Positions 34,046 through 47,939 of a stretch of 64,000 nucleotides of DNA are shown piece by piece. The position numbers and the translations under genes were made by a program. The first letter of the stretch is position 1. Each line of letters begins with the position of its first letter. A model generated the notes under the pieces. It was not told the origin of the DNA. It searched no databases and worked only from the letters and a program-made list of their open reading frames with translations. Source of the stretch: Blastomyces gilchristii SLH14081 (lineage: Eukaryota > Ascomycota > Eurotiomycetes > Onygenales > Ajellomycetaceae); NCBI RefSeq assembly GCF_000003855.2, contig NW_003101676.1:1672720-1736719 (forward strand), written 5' to 3'.

Positions 34046-37000
34046 GATCTTATTTAGAGAAGATACAAATCATATTAGTAATATTTCAAATCTATGATAT
34101 TTAAATTATTAGTCAATCTATTCAAAATTAACAGTAGTATTATTAAAAAGCATTATTAAAAAATAATATTAAAAAGTGTTATTAAAAAATATTATCTTTT
34201 ACAAAATAAATATAAAAGTTACATAAGTAATCACTTTCATCTTATTCTCATCTCAAGAATCAGTCATCTCATTATTCTTTATCTTGATATTAAGATTCTT
34301 TATCAGTGTTTACATTATAAGTTGAATTACATGAGTAATACAGAAAATATAACCTTGTTTATCATTTCAGAAATACAAAGTCAATTTTTGCTTCAAGCTC
34401 TTCATCATAGTGTAGTTATTCACAGCATTATCAGTTATAATTATAAGAAGACTGAAACTAATATCTCAATAGTTATTTTTAATCACAGTTATTAATATCT
34501 CTGCTATATAATTCTCAGTATGACTACTGATCAATGATTCAAATTTAATCAATATCTCTTAATAAGTTCAGTTCTTATTAATATAATAACATGTAACTCT
34601 TATAAATGTAAGATTATTTATACTAGTTCATGTATTTACTGTGAGAGATACTCTTTAATGATTCTTCAACTCTGATTCTAGATATTGTATATTAACTTTA
34701 TAGTGTGTCTTAAGATTGAACTGAAGACAGAATTGATGTGAAATATAAAGATTTGAATTAAGTATTTAAAGAAGTGTTTGAAATTCAGAGTTTTCAATTG
34801 ATTGAAGAGAAAGATTCAGAGATATATATATACAAAGTAATTATTCATAGAAGTTATTAGATAAGAGTTATGAAATCAGAGTACTGATACATGATTGTTT
34901 TCACATGATTTTCTTCAAATTAGAAAGTTAGTATTATCAAAAATTATTATCTAGTAGAGTAACTTATTAGCTCAGTAGTAATTTTCTGATTATTTTTCTT
35001 TTATTATCTGCATTCTAATGACTTCAGATGTCAGAAAATTTCTTCAGAATTATAATCAGTTTATGATGAATGTTTCTGAATAAAGTTGCAGTGATTACAG
35101 TAGAGAGATAACTCTTCAATAATCTGTAATACAATCTATTAATAATTATTTCATAGTTCATCTCAGTGTTTGTATTAAGTTTTTCATAAATTTCATAACC
35201 TGGAATCAGATGTGAAGAATGAAGTGATTATTTATTATAATTAAAAGAGAGTATTCTATGTTAAATTATAAATAACATAGACTTTGTAATTTACAGTGAT
35301 TTCTTGAAGAGTTTATGAATCTTCAATAGAAGTAAAAGAAGTGAAAGAAGTGAATTCAGAAGATATAATAATAATTTAAGAAAGATAATAATTTATTTTT
35401 AATAACTGATCACTGATATGTATAAGAAGAATTAATGTAAGAGAAAATAATCTTCTTTCTTAGCTTAGTTATAATTTTAGTACTAACTCAGATTGAATAT
35501 TATCAATGTATAAAAGTAAATAAATAATCTTAATTAATCTCTATCATATTTCTTGAAATATATTAATATTATGAAAGAGAGTATTATTAAATTATATTAT
35601 CAGATAATATCATTAAAAATATATTAATATTATAAATATCAATATTGAAAAAATGTTAATACTTATATATTATAGTGATTTGTGAATCATGATAGTTGAA
35701 TATATATATATATATTATTTCTGATATTGATAATTGATTACAACTTGTATAATAATTTTTGAAAACTTAAAATTAATTTTAATTATTAACTAATAGTTAC
35801 AAACTTATAACTAATTAATATAAAAAGAAAAAAACTTTTTCTACTTATTATCTTTCTTCTCTTTCTCATTCTTCTTATTATTCTTTATAATTCACTTCTT
35901 ATTCTTATTATTCTTCTTCTTCTTCTTATCTGAGATGATAATTATTTCAAAATCTCTCTCTGCTACTTTCTCAGAGAAGAGTTTCTACTACTCTCTCTTA
36001 GTCAGATTAATCTGTATCTCACAATCTCACATTTCCTGGTCTGCTGTCTCAGGTTCTATCTCAGTGATAAGCAGATTAGTATACTCAGAGAGTAGAGCTG
36101 TCTTCTCAATGTTCTGAATTATGAAGCATATTCAAGATCTGAACAAGGTCTTAATTCTCTTCTTCTCTGTCAGCTTCTGCTAATTAATTAGAGAATAGAA
36201 GTGTTATCAAAAATTGTTATCTCTTAATAAAAAACTTATCAGTTTTGACTTCTTTATCTCTTACTTTAATATCTTCTTAATCTTCTTCTACTATTATTTA
36301 TTTACAGTAATACTCTTCTTCTCTCTCTCTCTCTTCATCTTAGTCTTAAATTATTCTTGAGACTTCTTCTGATCTCACTGCTACTGTATGAGACTCTTTA
36401 CTGTCTTCTTTTTCAATCTCTCACAGACAGTATTATTCATATTATTTCTATACTTAGTTCAGTCTAAATCTATCAGAAGTGTTACTTAAAATCATTATTA
36501 TTCTACTCTTTTACAGAGTCTCTTCAAGGTATTATAATATGTCTTATAATCTGTCTTCTTATACTTGAACATCTTCTTCTTCTCTCTCTTCAATCTGTGA
36601 TGATGCTCACGTGCCTTGATAGTCTGCAGAATCACAGAATATTTGAAGAGAGATGACATGATTGATTCTAATGAGTATTAAAAAGAGATGAAGGCAGAGA
36701 AAACAGCTAGTAATAATATAATAATAATGATAATAATAATGATGATGATGATAATGATGATGATAATAATAATAATGATGATGATAATGATGATGAAAGA
36801 AGAAGTATATCAGAATATATTATTAACTTATCAAATATAAAGAGATAAAGAAACTATTAACAGCTTTCAGAGATGTACAGAAACAGCTACAGTGTTATAT
36901 AGCAATATTATCTTCATTCAATGCATGCACTATTAATATTCTTTATATACAGTTATTATATAATCTATATCAGAGATATATGCAGAAAACAGATCTTTGT

Positions 37001-38411
37001 TACTAGAGAGAATGATTACAGCAATTCTCTGTTTTCATATTATAAAGATAAGTTATTCTTATTTCTTTCTTCTCTCTTTTCTCTTCTTCTTCAACTCATC
37101 ACTAAGTTCAAGCTAGTATAAAAACTATTAAAACACTCTTAGAAACCCTCAAATTGAAGAGTATAAACTAATTAAATTTTAAATGCAGATGAATTAAATT
37201 ATATTCAATAATACTAATTATTCATTTCTTCTTTAATAAAATAATAGTCATATCTTTCTCTTCTTCTTCTTAAATGAAACATAGCCTGTGAAAAGCAAGT
37301 ATCATATCAGGTTATAATGATTAATAGTCTCAGTATGCAGAGCTGTATACACACAGTGTATGCTGAACTGAGAGACTGTATAAGTTGTAAACTAATAGCA
37401 GCATCTCAGAAAGAGCTGTACAGTGTAAGAAAGCTGCAACTCTCAGTTACATATACAGAGAATAAATTATTATAATAAGTATATATATATTGTATGAAAG
37501 TAATGCTTTTTAATAACACTCAGTCTCTGATATCATGAAAATAGAGTCTCTCTATGAGATTCATTTTTATCAGAAGTCAGAGAATCTTATATTTTTCAAG
37601 ATCATCTTCATATATCTTATCTATAAAATCAATCAAGAAAATCATTAATTTCAGTATTCTATTCTTGATATTATTTAAGTGACAGCAGAGTTCATTCTGA
37701 CCACACTTTTTAAGTGTATATTTTCTAATTATTCACATTTATACAGATATATACTGATTATTTATTAGATAATATTAAGATAATAACTTATCATGACTGT
37801 GTTACTCTTATTGTGAGAGATACATAACTAGTAATAAATATTATAAAGACTCTGAGAAGTGAGTATTTTAAGAATACTATGACTCTGTGATCTTAATTTT
37901 TTTTATTTTTATTTTTTATTTTTTTCTTTTTCTTTTATTTTTTTTTCTTTCTCTTTTTTTATTTTTTTTTTATTGTGATTTTTTCATGTTTTTATTTTGT
38001 TTTTTATTTTTTATTTTTTTTTATATTTTATATTTTTTTCATAATTAAAATTATATGAATTATAATCTGTATTCAGAAAAATAATGATATTTAGTAATAC
38101 TCTTTATTGAATTTTTAATAAATGAGTACTATATTATGTTATTATGTAAGTGAGAAATGATTTCATAGTCTTATTTAATGTCATTCTCAATAATGAGATC
38201 AGAATGAAAATGTGACTAAGAATTCAAATATATTCTTTATCTGAGACTAGATTTTTATTTGAAAAGTGAATCTGAGATCTTTAATATTTGAAATAATATG
38301 ATTTGAAATCAATGTAATGAATACAAATCATGATCAGAAGTAATACTTTTAGACAATATAATAACTGTAAAGTTTGATTCTGATCTCAGACACGGTCACA
38401 CAGTCAGTCTA
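34046..38411 (-). mobile_element. hAT transposon, truncated and heavily mutated copy
   Basis: Aligns along its length with 48946-53297 of the complete hAT copy, in the same orientation. It ends CGGTCACACAGTCAGTCTA at 38411 but lacks the other terminus and the C-terminal transposase part. It carries many more C-to-T and G-to-A changes than the complete copy, including nearly all CpG sites. The ATG/ATA microsatellite at about 36714-36796 and a T-rich block at 37900-38030 are shared with the complete copy. Confidence 0.85.
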
Positions 38412-41400
38412 AGAATAACAGTTATTCATTGAGAACTTCTTCAGAAGATTTCTTACAAAGAGAGATTGAGATAATGTCAATGAAGTTGAATCTCTATTAA
38501 TCTTCATTTCTAGATAGCAGTTGAAATCCCCTACATTCTTGATCTTGTAATTAGCAGCGATTTTAGCTTTGACTCAGTTCAGATCATCAATTTTCAGGCT
38601 GTAGAGATGAACATTATTTATGTAGATAATTATATAGACCTGTCTTTCATCATGAATAAATAGTTCAGTATTATAGAGACTGACATGAAAGTCTGAGTGT
38701 AATAGCATTTTTCACAGCTTCTTATATTATAAGAGTGCTGCTTGCTTAAGACTGTAGAGTCTCTACATTAACTCACACATAAGATTATCACAGTCTTTAC
38801 AGAATTCTGTGAGTTGATTCATATATATCTGTTCATTGACAGGCAGTTGAGCATTTAAAAAAGCAGTTATCATATCAATCTGCAGAATGTACTAGCCCCG
38901 GGATGCTGAGATTGTCATGAGAGCTTAAGAGGTGAATGCAGAGATAACAGATGCAAAGATTCTTGAGTAATTAACTCTCTTTTGTTGATGATTTTCACAG
39001 ACAACTCAGTGAGTCTTATAGCAGGTAACCTCACCTATATTGTTGAACTTTTTGTCAAATACTCATTGACTGTGAATGACACTCATTTCTGATGTTCTCT
39101 CTATCAGTTGCCAGGCCTCTATCTATTTCAAATAATTGATCTCTTTAACACAGATCTTGTAATAATACTTTCATTCTATGAAAGCTTTGATGTGTGTGAG
39201 GTTTTTTAGAATTGAAAGTACAGTGATCTCAGAATCAATGAATAGATCTTCAAGACTGTTTCTCACTGAAGCTTCTCTCACTGTAGTGATATTTCTTATA
39301 AATGTTGAAGAATTATCAGATTCAACTGTGAGTTCTGAGAAACTCAGTGTATTCTGTATCAAAAATGTTGATATTCTTGCAGAGATTTCATAGTCAATTC
39401 ATCAATTATTAGTGAGTATGAGAAATAATGAACACTCAGGTTGAATTTCCTCATCAATGAAAAGATTATAAATTGATGAATCAGAAATTGCTGCAATCTC
39501 TTGACAGATCACAGTGAGTAGGTCTGATATCACTGAAGAAATTACTGCAGCTGCTTTACAGACTGCATTGAGTAGAATCTTCAGGTTGTGTGTAGTCAGT
39601 AATGATGAATCAGCAAGATGAAGGTTCTTCTGAAAGATAACATCTTTTGATATGTATAAACACCTATTGAAGGGATTCATCAATCTATAATTAATAAAAT
39701 CATCATATCTCACAAAAATCAACTCTTTGAAATGAGAAGCCATCTTATTGATGAACTTAGAGACTATCTTTAAGAATGCTTTGTAACCTTATCATGAATG
39801 CTGCATGCAGAAGATAGAGCTTCAAGCCAGGTCTCATATAATGTAATTAACTTTGTATTTTCAGAGTTCTTATACAATATTGCTGAGGTTGATATAAGGT
39901 TAAGCAGCTCTGTGACTGCAATAACTGTCTCATCTCACATCTTTTTCAGAGCTGAAGAGTCTATTAATAGTGATCAGAACTTCTTAATGATTAAATCAAT
40001 TAATTGTTCAGATACTTCATCTTACTGTGAAGTATGAAGAGAAGTTGACTCTTACTTTATTTCTTCACTGAGTATATATACTGTGGCTGCATTTGAATTC
40101 AATTCTTCACAGTCTCAGTAAATGATTGCAATGCCACATCTCAGCATATTCTTGATGAATTGATTGAAGATCTGTAGATATCTCAATATCTTATCCTTGT
40201 ATTTCAATAGAAATATTCATCTCATACAGATGGCATCATCTGTTATCATCATTGCAAGCTTCTTACCAGTGTAAGATAATATATCATTCTTGATTTCAAG
40301 AGTCTCACCATCACTGAATATATTCACTCAAATCTTCAAGGCCTTGTAAGTGGCATGATGTGATGTGAAATTCTTGTAGAAAGTGTGTTTCTGTTTAGTC
40401 TTAACACATGTGAAACAGAATGATAATTTTTTCAGGCTGATAATAACAATACTAAATTACGGGTCTCTTGTCATTTTTAATATACTATTTTCACTGATAT
40501 GATCAAGTTGATGATGTCACTTATCTATCAGAAGCTGTTTCAGTAGAACTGCAGATAATTGAGATGAAGATAAGATAACAAAGAAATCAGTATCTGAATT
40601 CTTAGAGTTGATTAACTGTTCAACCTTCTTGTGACTGAATAATCTTAAAGACTCAGCATTCGGATTGTAATCTGTTGAGATTGTCTTTGGTTTTAAAACA
40701 GTCACATATGCCACTGCTTCATACATCAGGTTGTTCATTATCTCATGAAATGTCAGTGAGCTATTGAATAGAATGTAAATATTATTATGAGACAGATTGG
40801 CATAGAAGATATCACTGTTAATAGATGATAGAAACTCAAAGTAGTTCTCAGTATTAACTTGCATATTATGATGAATATAGCCCTGGCACTTCATAAGCCT
40901 CACAGAGATCAGATTTGCAGATAGTTCTGATACATAGTATATATAATTGAATTCTATCAATCTTTCACTCACTGAGATGAACGCAGTGCTGACACTCTGA
41001 ACCTTCAGAATAGTCTTGTTAGTCACTTGAACTGTTAAATCATTAATTGCTATAAGTTCTGAAAATTATGATCTATCACTCACTATGAGGCATCCGGCGC
41101 CACTATCTCATATAGTGAGGGAATTCTTGTGAGGTTTCATGAAACAGGCTGGCACATTGATAATCTCTGTGAGATTTGTCATCTAAAAGGTCTCTGATTC
41201 ATCTGTAATAAATAGTTGAGTTCTACTCTCATTATTATTCTTCTTTTCTTTGAATTTCTTTATTCTTACAGTGTTGTAGATTCTTCAATTATTCAGAGCA
41301 CTGTCAGAATTAGCTAATTAACAGGTGTCAAAGTGAGGTCTCTTACATTCAGAATATATAGGTGAATTTCCTGATCTCTGATGATTTTAAGAGCTCTCTT

Positions 41401-43400
41401 AAGTATTATCATAACCACATTCATTACAGTCTTCACAGGCTGAATTCGATGTATTATTGTTGAAATTAATAGATATTATAGTCATTGTAGCTGTTGAAGC
41501 TGTTGTAGTGATATTAACTGTAGAATCTGTATTCTGTAGATTCTTTTTATCTTTTGAAGAATTAAGCTGTGAGCGGATCTTCTTCATGAGAAGATCAACA
41601 TTCAATATCACAGCTGTGGATTTGAAATCCTGTATCTTCTCAATCTTCTTCTGAACATAATTCCTTCAATTGTTGAGTAGAACTGAGTAGAAGATATCAA
41701 ATATTCACATATCTGATAAGAAAGTATTCATCATCTTCAACTTTGTAATAATGAACTGAAACTTATCAAAGAATGTGTGTAGATTGATGACCTGTGTGTT
41801 ATCAAGTGACATGAATTCCAGAACTGTCTCACAGTGTAACTATGTTTTTAAGACAGAGTATTTCTGTTCAATCACATTTCAGAGAGTATAAGTGATCTGA
41901 TTTTTATCATATTTGAAGAAACATGGTCTGACTCCTGCATTCAAGAAGTTTGAGATGAATGTATAGAGTCATTGATTTCTGACATCTCATAATAATACTC
42001 ATTCATCATCTCTTTATAGACTGATCACTGAAATCATGAATTTCATGTTTAGTCTCATTTGATCTGATCTCATACATTTCTTGGTGTGAATCCCGCTGAG
42101 ACTAGTCATTAAAAAAACATGCAAAGTGACTATATATGAGATCTTAAAATGAAACCATGACTTGAAAAAAAGAAGAAAGTGATCTTATTTGATCTCATTT
42201 AGTCTCATTCTTGGCATAAAGTTACTATTTTTAGACATTTTAAGGTTTTTTTAGACTATTTTTAATTTTTTAAAAAGTAACACTTTTTGATAACACTTAA
42301 ATAAGATTTAAAGTTATTTAAAGTAATAAAAATAATTTAAATTGAGAAGTGAAAATCATGGTCTCATTTGAAAAATATGACAAGAGTAGACAGTAAGTCT
42401 CACTGAAACAGTATGAGACAACTATCTAATGTTAAAATCATATAATGAGATCAGTTGAATTAGTAATGAGACTATCAAAAAATCTGGTCCTGATTTCAGA
42501 CACGGTCACACAGTCAGTCTATCTCTTTGTAGAGAGTTCTGAATCTGTCATTTCTCTATCATATATCAACACTGTGTATCAATCAGTTTTACTTTCATGA
42601 AGATGCTCTATGTGATGTAATTAAATGTATCAGTTAGACTGTTTAATCTCACAGTATTCTTGACATCTTTCTTAAATTAGAAGATTGTCTTGTCAACATG
42701 ACTATCTGATTCATAAAGATTGAATTTCAATCTTTCACTGAGATTAGAATCTCATGTGACTGTACAGACTGTTGAGATAATGACAGAATAATTGTTGACA
42801 TTCTGTGATTAATCTGTAGAGAATGAAAATCTCTGTTAATAGAGTTTTTTCAGTTGTAATTTAAGTTCTAGAACTCTATGCCTCTTCTTCTTCATCTTAA
42901 ATATTATCTTGAGATGTTTCATCTGCTGATCTGATATTGTCTTGCCTGTATAATAGACACCTGAGTGTTCATTATTCTCATCAAGAGAACTAGCTTCATC
43001 AAGCTGTTAAGTAGATTAAGAGGCTGGCCTGACCATGTCAGAAGCTGTATTCAAACCAGCTTTGAATTGAGAGAGTGTTTCAGAGTGTTTATCAATGAAG
43101 CTTTCAAAAGCTTCAGAAGAATGTTCACTGACAGAGTATAAATGTGAAGAATCATCATCATCAACTGATTCAGTGAAAAGAACATGAGATTATGAACATG
43201 TATGTGAGTGAGATTGTGTTGAATTCATCATCTTTATATTTATTTATTGAATTCTTGTTAATATTATTCTCTTTCTTTCTTTTTTTTTTTTTTTTGCAAT
43301 GTGATGTGTTTTCTGCAAGCCTCTTTTTTAAGTGAGCAGTAGTATTATTGATTAACAAGATCTTAATACTGATAGAATAAGATGATTTTAACTTCTGATG
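38412..43400 (-). mobile_element. Copia-type LTR retrotransposon (D), degraded, internal part
   Basis: Minus-strand remnants occur in the Copia order. There is a zinc knuckle-like CEDCNECGYDN near 41405-41440, a pre-integrase segment SELSANLISVRLMKCQGY (40517-41026) and integrase relics around 39800-40500. The post-integrase block YRLMNPFNRCLYISKDVIF lies at 39402-39743. The reverse transcriptase YILQIDMITAFLNAQLP and RLYSLKQAALL lie at 38650-38910. The RT is cut by the end of the truncated hAT at 38411. No LTR could be assigned. A miniature hAT is inserted in gag (42017-42521). No intact frame. Confidence 0.78.
42017..42521 (+). mobile_element. Miniature hAT element (copy 4), 505 bp
   Basis: Starts TAGACTGATCACTG and ends CACAGTCAGTCTA. 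The 8-bp duplication is TCTCTTTA at 42009-42016 and TCTCTTTG at 42522-42529. It lies in the gag region of Copia D. Confidence 0.88.
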
Positions 43401-43504
43401 AGTGTATCAAATGAAGCAGTAGTTAAAATAATAATTATATTGACAAGAAATCTCAAATTGACAGTGATTTTGTGCAAAACAGATCTCATAATCTGTGAAA
43501 GATG

Positions 43505-43900
43505 TAGACTGACTGTGTGACTATGTCTGAGACCAGGACTAGATTTTTTGATAGTCTCATTATCAATTCAACTGATTTCATTACATAGTTTTAACATTAG
43601 ATAGTAGTTTCATACTGTTTCAGTGAGACTTACTGTCTACTCTTGTCACATTTTTCAAATGAGATCATGATTTTCACTTCTCAATTTAAATTATTTTTAT
43701 TGCTTTAAATGACTTTAAATCTTATTTAAGTGTTATCAAAAAGCATTACTTTTTAAAAAATTAAAAATAGGCTAAAAAAAACCTTAAAATGTCTAAAAAT
43801 AGTAACTTTATACAAAGAATGAAACTAAATAAGATCAAATGAAATCACTTTCTCATTTTTTTCAAGTCATGATTTCATTTTAAAATCTCATATATAGTCA
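43505..43900 (-). mobile_element. Miniature hAT element (copy 5), inverted and truncated
   Basis: Inverted relative to the other copies: begins TAGACTGACTGTGTGAC and runs about 396 bp to ATATATAGTCA, where the SINE tail begins. The last ~110 bp are missing, either lost at or replaced by the SINE insertion. Confidence 0.8.
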
Positions 43901-44277
43901 TTATTATTATTATTATTATTCTTCCATTATACTCATATGCAAGCGGAGCTTATGATGAGTCCTTGCGTGATGTTAAATACAGATCAAGTGTTGATTATAC
44001 AGGAGGAAATACAGGTGTTGAGACCACGCCAAGATAACAAGAACATAGGAAAATACAAAGGAGTGACAATTAGATACATGCGATAATAACTTCCCAGCCC
44101 AGGAACATAGAGCAATTCATTGGAGCGATTTGTACACCTCTGTATTTATTAGGAACCTGAGGTGCTTGAGTTCCGGATTTAATGTATCCCCTGCGGGTTT
44201 CGAACCCACGCGCCTTGGTTTCCCACGCCAAGGTGCTACCGGGTGGCCGCATTAACCATTCGGCCACCGGGGCGCAC
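43901..44277 (-). mobile_element. tRNA-derived SINE with (AAT)n tail
   Basis: Read on minus, the element has a tRNA-like head (44277 to about 44180), a ~250-bp unrelated body and a tail of AAT repeats (43901-43921), the organisation of a SINE. The head contains box A TGGCCGAATGG and box B GGTTCGAAACC and can fold a T-arm and an anticodon-like hairpin. The acceptor strands pair at only about four of seven positions, and extra bases follow the D-arm, so it is not a working tRNA gene. A second, mutated 3' fragment lies at 16472-16536 and 32675-32686. Unlike its surroundings it keeps CpG sites. No flanking duplication is visible. Confidence 0.68.
44196..44266 (-). promoter_or_regulatory. Internal RNA polymerase III promoter (A and B boxes)
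   Basis: Box A TGGCCGAATGG (44266-44256) and box B GGTTCGAAACC (44206-44196) both fit the eukaryotic consensus and are 49 bp apart, a usable TFIIIC spacing. They would drive transcription of the SINE toward lower coordinates. Confidence 0.7.
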
Positions 44278-45398
44278 TTTCAGCAGAATGACAAGCTCAC
44301 TCACCTGAGCATGTCAATCATACAGAACCTGACTGTGAAGGGGCTTGCAGATGCCATCTCAATCATTGAAAGACTTGTGAGACATAGTGAGGAGATGTTA
44401 TTTATCAATTATGAATTTTTCATTTTACTCAGTCAGCAATTGATTAAAGATTTAAGATAGTTATCTATCAAGTAAAAGTTGCACTGATGAATGAATAATG
44501 ATGAGTTAATCACTTCACAGACTGTCAATTCTAAGAATTTCACTAATCAGAATATCATTATTCTGCAGACTTGTGAAGAAATAGCTTCTATATCATATCA
44601 GTCTTGCATGAAGAGTCAGAGATGATTTGAGAAATGTGTGATCACCTCTGCAGATGACAAACAGACATGGCAAGAACATAATGCTTACACCAACTGTCAG
44701 TGAGAAAATAAGAGGTCTCACTACTCTTTAAATTGCTGTATCTGGTATGAACTCAGGCAAAACATGAATAACTTGCTGTTTAAAGAGAGTGTGCCTGGAT
44801 TTGAAAAGACTGTGATCAAGAAGGCGGATGTTGATGATATTATTAAGGTCAGTGATACAGAGAAGGAGAATGATTTGACTATAGTTTCAATGAAGAGAAT
44901 GTCTATGTCTTTCAAGCACAAGGTGTTGAGTCTGATTGCACTGAAACTTTCAAAATGTGTTCAAATCAGTGAGCAGAGCATCTCAACACCTGTGAAGACA
45001 GACAGTGAGATGAAGACAAGTCATTCAACCTCTGCTAAGGTGATCAATGAGGCTAAGATAAGTGATGTATGATAATCATTAATTCTGTCTTCTGAAGGCC
45101 GCACAGTCAATTGTAGAGCTCAAGATTTAAAGGTGCTGAGACAGCTGTCTAATCTTGACAAGCATAATCTGGATATTATTCAGGCCGCGTGGAAGAAACT
45201 GAACAAGATAGCTGAGTTCATCAACATGATTTCAGCTGCAGAGAATACTGTGACTAATAATTGTTTCTTTAAGTTGTTCAGTGAGATGTGTTTTGATAAT
45301 CTTATGAATGAGAGATTGTCAGTGAATATTGTATTCTGAGATGCATATCTCACTGAGCAGGAGGTCAAGCTGCAGGAAGAGCTTGAAGATGATTGATG
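44278..45398 (+). pseudogene. Opposite-strand ORF downstream of gypsy C pol, stop-interrupted single frame
   Basis: One plus frame of about 370 codons runs from 44278 to a TGA at 45398 with several internal stops (for example at 44458, 45070 and 45337) but no frameshift. This is the pattern expected when a real ORF decays only by transitions. It includes ADDKQTWQEHNAYTNC, a CCIWYELRQNMNNLLFKE segment, an acidic/Ser-Thr middle and a helical end, LDIIQAAWKKLNKIAEFI through EQEVKLQEELEDD. It lies just beyond the chromodomain end of gypsy C pol, which is on the other strand, so the two converge. I do not recognise the family. It could instead belong to a separate element. Confidence 0.55.
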
Positions 45399-45559
45399 AG
45401 AAGAGATAGAGTGAAATGATGAAAAGAGTGAAAGATGATAATTTTCTTATTTTCTTTGTCTTCTCATTTAATAGCTAAAATTAGATTGTAATACATTTTC
45501 TTTCTTTCTTTCACTCTCTCTCTATTTTACTTTTCTTTCTATCATTTACTCAGTCAACT

Positions 45560-47523
45560 GTGAGGCTTCTTAGTCATGAAGACCTTGATCAGATGTGAGG
45601 TGTCTTGTGTGATAACTTCAAGAGACTCTCAGATCAGGTCTTCATATTTCTTTCACTTAATCTGAAGATAAGTCTTGCTGTTCTCTGTATACTTTCTTAT
45701 GATGTTTTCAACTTCAAATTATGACTGATCATCAATAAGTACTGATTCTGATGATAAGTGCTTCATATTCACTTCTATTAACACAGTCTTTTTCAGATGA
45801 ATGATGAAGATTACTGAGTGCATTCATTAACTAGCTGACAGTTTCAATTGAAATGTGGCATCTGATATCTTCTGAAGAATGTGAAATGAGTCTATCTGTA
45901 AGAGTGATAGCTTGAACATCTCTTTTAACATATAGCTCTTTTGAGCTTTTTGAATAAGGTTTAAGAAGACTCAATCATCAATCTGAATAGTTAATTAAGA
46001 ATGAAATTGATTAAAGAACTCAGTCATTCTAGCTTTTATCAGAGTGTATAAGTCAAGAATGTCTTGCTGCATCATGTCTCATGTAGTGATGAACTCAGCT
46101 ACATCTAGTAAAGCTTTCTCATTGTTCAATGACAGTCATCTAGACTTTACACCTGTGAGTAATTTGAAGAGAGAGATCATTGCTGGCTGTGCAGCTACTG
46201 AGTTCAATACTCTTTTCACTTATTCAAGCAGAGCAGTTCAATTTACTTCATATTCATCTATAAGAAGTATTCATAATATGACTTCAACTGTGAGATTGAT
46301 CTGCTCACTTTGACTGTTTGAGTGAGAATTGTAGACAGTTGTCATTCATGTCTTAATTCTCATAAGTTGAAGAATTAACTTCTAAAATTGCAATGTAAAT
46401 TTGAGATCTCTATCTGAAATAATTACTAGTGAGAGCTGCCAGTGACAGATCATTTTCTTATAGAAGTCTTTCACTCATTATGAAGCATTTCATTATTCCT
46501 GTTCTACAATTAGAATTACTGCTTTTGAAAATTTATCTATGACTGTTAATATAGTGTTATGATTGTCACTCACAGATAATCCTGTAATAAAATCAATTGA
46601 AAGAACTTTAAACAGCTGTTTTAAGAATGATATGAGATGTAATTTATTCTCTGATAAGTGATTCAGCAGTTTGACTAGTTAGCAATTGAGACATTGTAAT
46701 AGATGATTCAGAATTCTTTTTCAGGCATGAGAAAGAAAGAAGAACTGATGAATAAGGTTTTTCATTTGATAAAGGCCAGGGTGACCTGTCACATTGTAGT
46801 ATATATAGATGATGTCTCACACCAGTGATTTGAGAATACAGAGATGTGATTCTTTGAAGAACAATAGCTCATTCTGCACTATAAACAACTGATATCACTC
46901 TTTCTGACTGGCCTTGTGAAAGACCTTTTCCAATGCTGAGTCATAAGAAATATCTTGATATAGTTGCTTTTTGAATTCATTGATGAGCTCTATCACTGTA
47001 GTTGAAATTATATATATCTTCACTGAAGATGCATCTGTCATCAGTTCATCTGTCTGATTGATGATAATCTGGCAGATTTTTTTCTACTCTTCAGAGAGAA
47101 TCTCTTCTGAATCATTATCTAAATAATATAATCTGAATAGAGTATCAGTATTAGCATGTGCAGTGCTCTTGCAATAGCAGATTATCATCTGCAGAAGATA
47201 CAAGCTTAGAACTAAGGCCTAATTCATCAGTCAGTTGCTATGATGACCTATTATCAGTGACTGAAAAGTGAATATAAGAGTGATATGATCTGTGATAACT
47301 GTAAACTCACTGTCTAAATACTGCAGTAATTTCCACAGGGCTCATATGAGTCTAAGACACTTCAATTCAGTTGTTCAGTAGCGCTTTTTAACTGTACTCA
47401 ATTGATGAGAGAGAAATAGAACAGATCTTTCAATATTATTCATTCTGACTTAGTGTAGAGCTACTCTGATACCTCTTTGCTTACTGATATTTATATATAA
47501 TATGAAGAGACATTTAAAGTTGA
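45560..47523 (-). pseudogene. RNase H, integrase and chromodomain of gypsy C, degraded
   Basis: Minus-strand integrase relics read KVLSIDFITGLSVSDNHN and ILTVIDKFSKAVILI (about 46500-46630) and LSLVIISDRDLKF near 46420. A chromodomain relic reads FEVENIIRKYTENSKTYLQI followed by KWKKYEDL near 45620-45730. The order matches the end of chromovirus pol. Confidence 0.78.
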
Positions 47524-47939
47524 GATATGCCTAGACTGGCCGGCGGGACCATGAATTTCACATTTGGTCCCATTTGGTCTGGTCTCATACATTTCTTGGC
47601 GTGAGTCCCACCAGGACCAAGCCTCAAAAAAATCTGAAAATGGACCATTTCTGAGAGAAATGGCATGAAAAATGACCAGATTTAATTCAAGAACAGTGAA
47701 ATGGGAGTAATTTCTCAGGATAAACTGTGAAAGATGATCATTCTTTTAAAATCAGAATGAAACTGAGACTGAAGATCAAAATCAGTCTCATTCAGTTCAT
47801 TCAGTGATTGCTTATATAATCAGAATTTGGTAACAATTATTAGTAATGCTCATGAAACAACTAAATACATTCTTATACAAGTTTATTCTTCACTTTCTCA
47901 TGAAAACTACACTTCTCTGATATACTGTGATCAGAGATA

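Noticed and set aside
44070..44267. 65-codon minus ORF
   Set aside because: It is a translation across the SINE head, not a protein gene.
44180..44277. Functional tRNA gene on the minus strand
   Set aside because: A and B boxes and T-arm fit, but the acceptor strands pair poorly and extra bases follow the D-arm; the AAT tail and repeated body point to a SINE.
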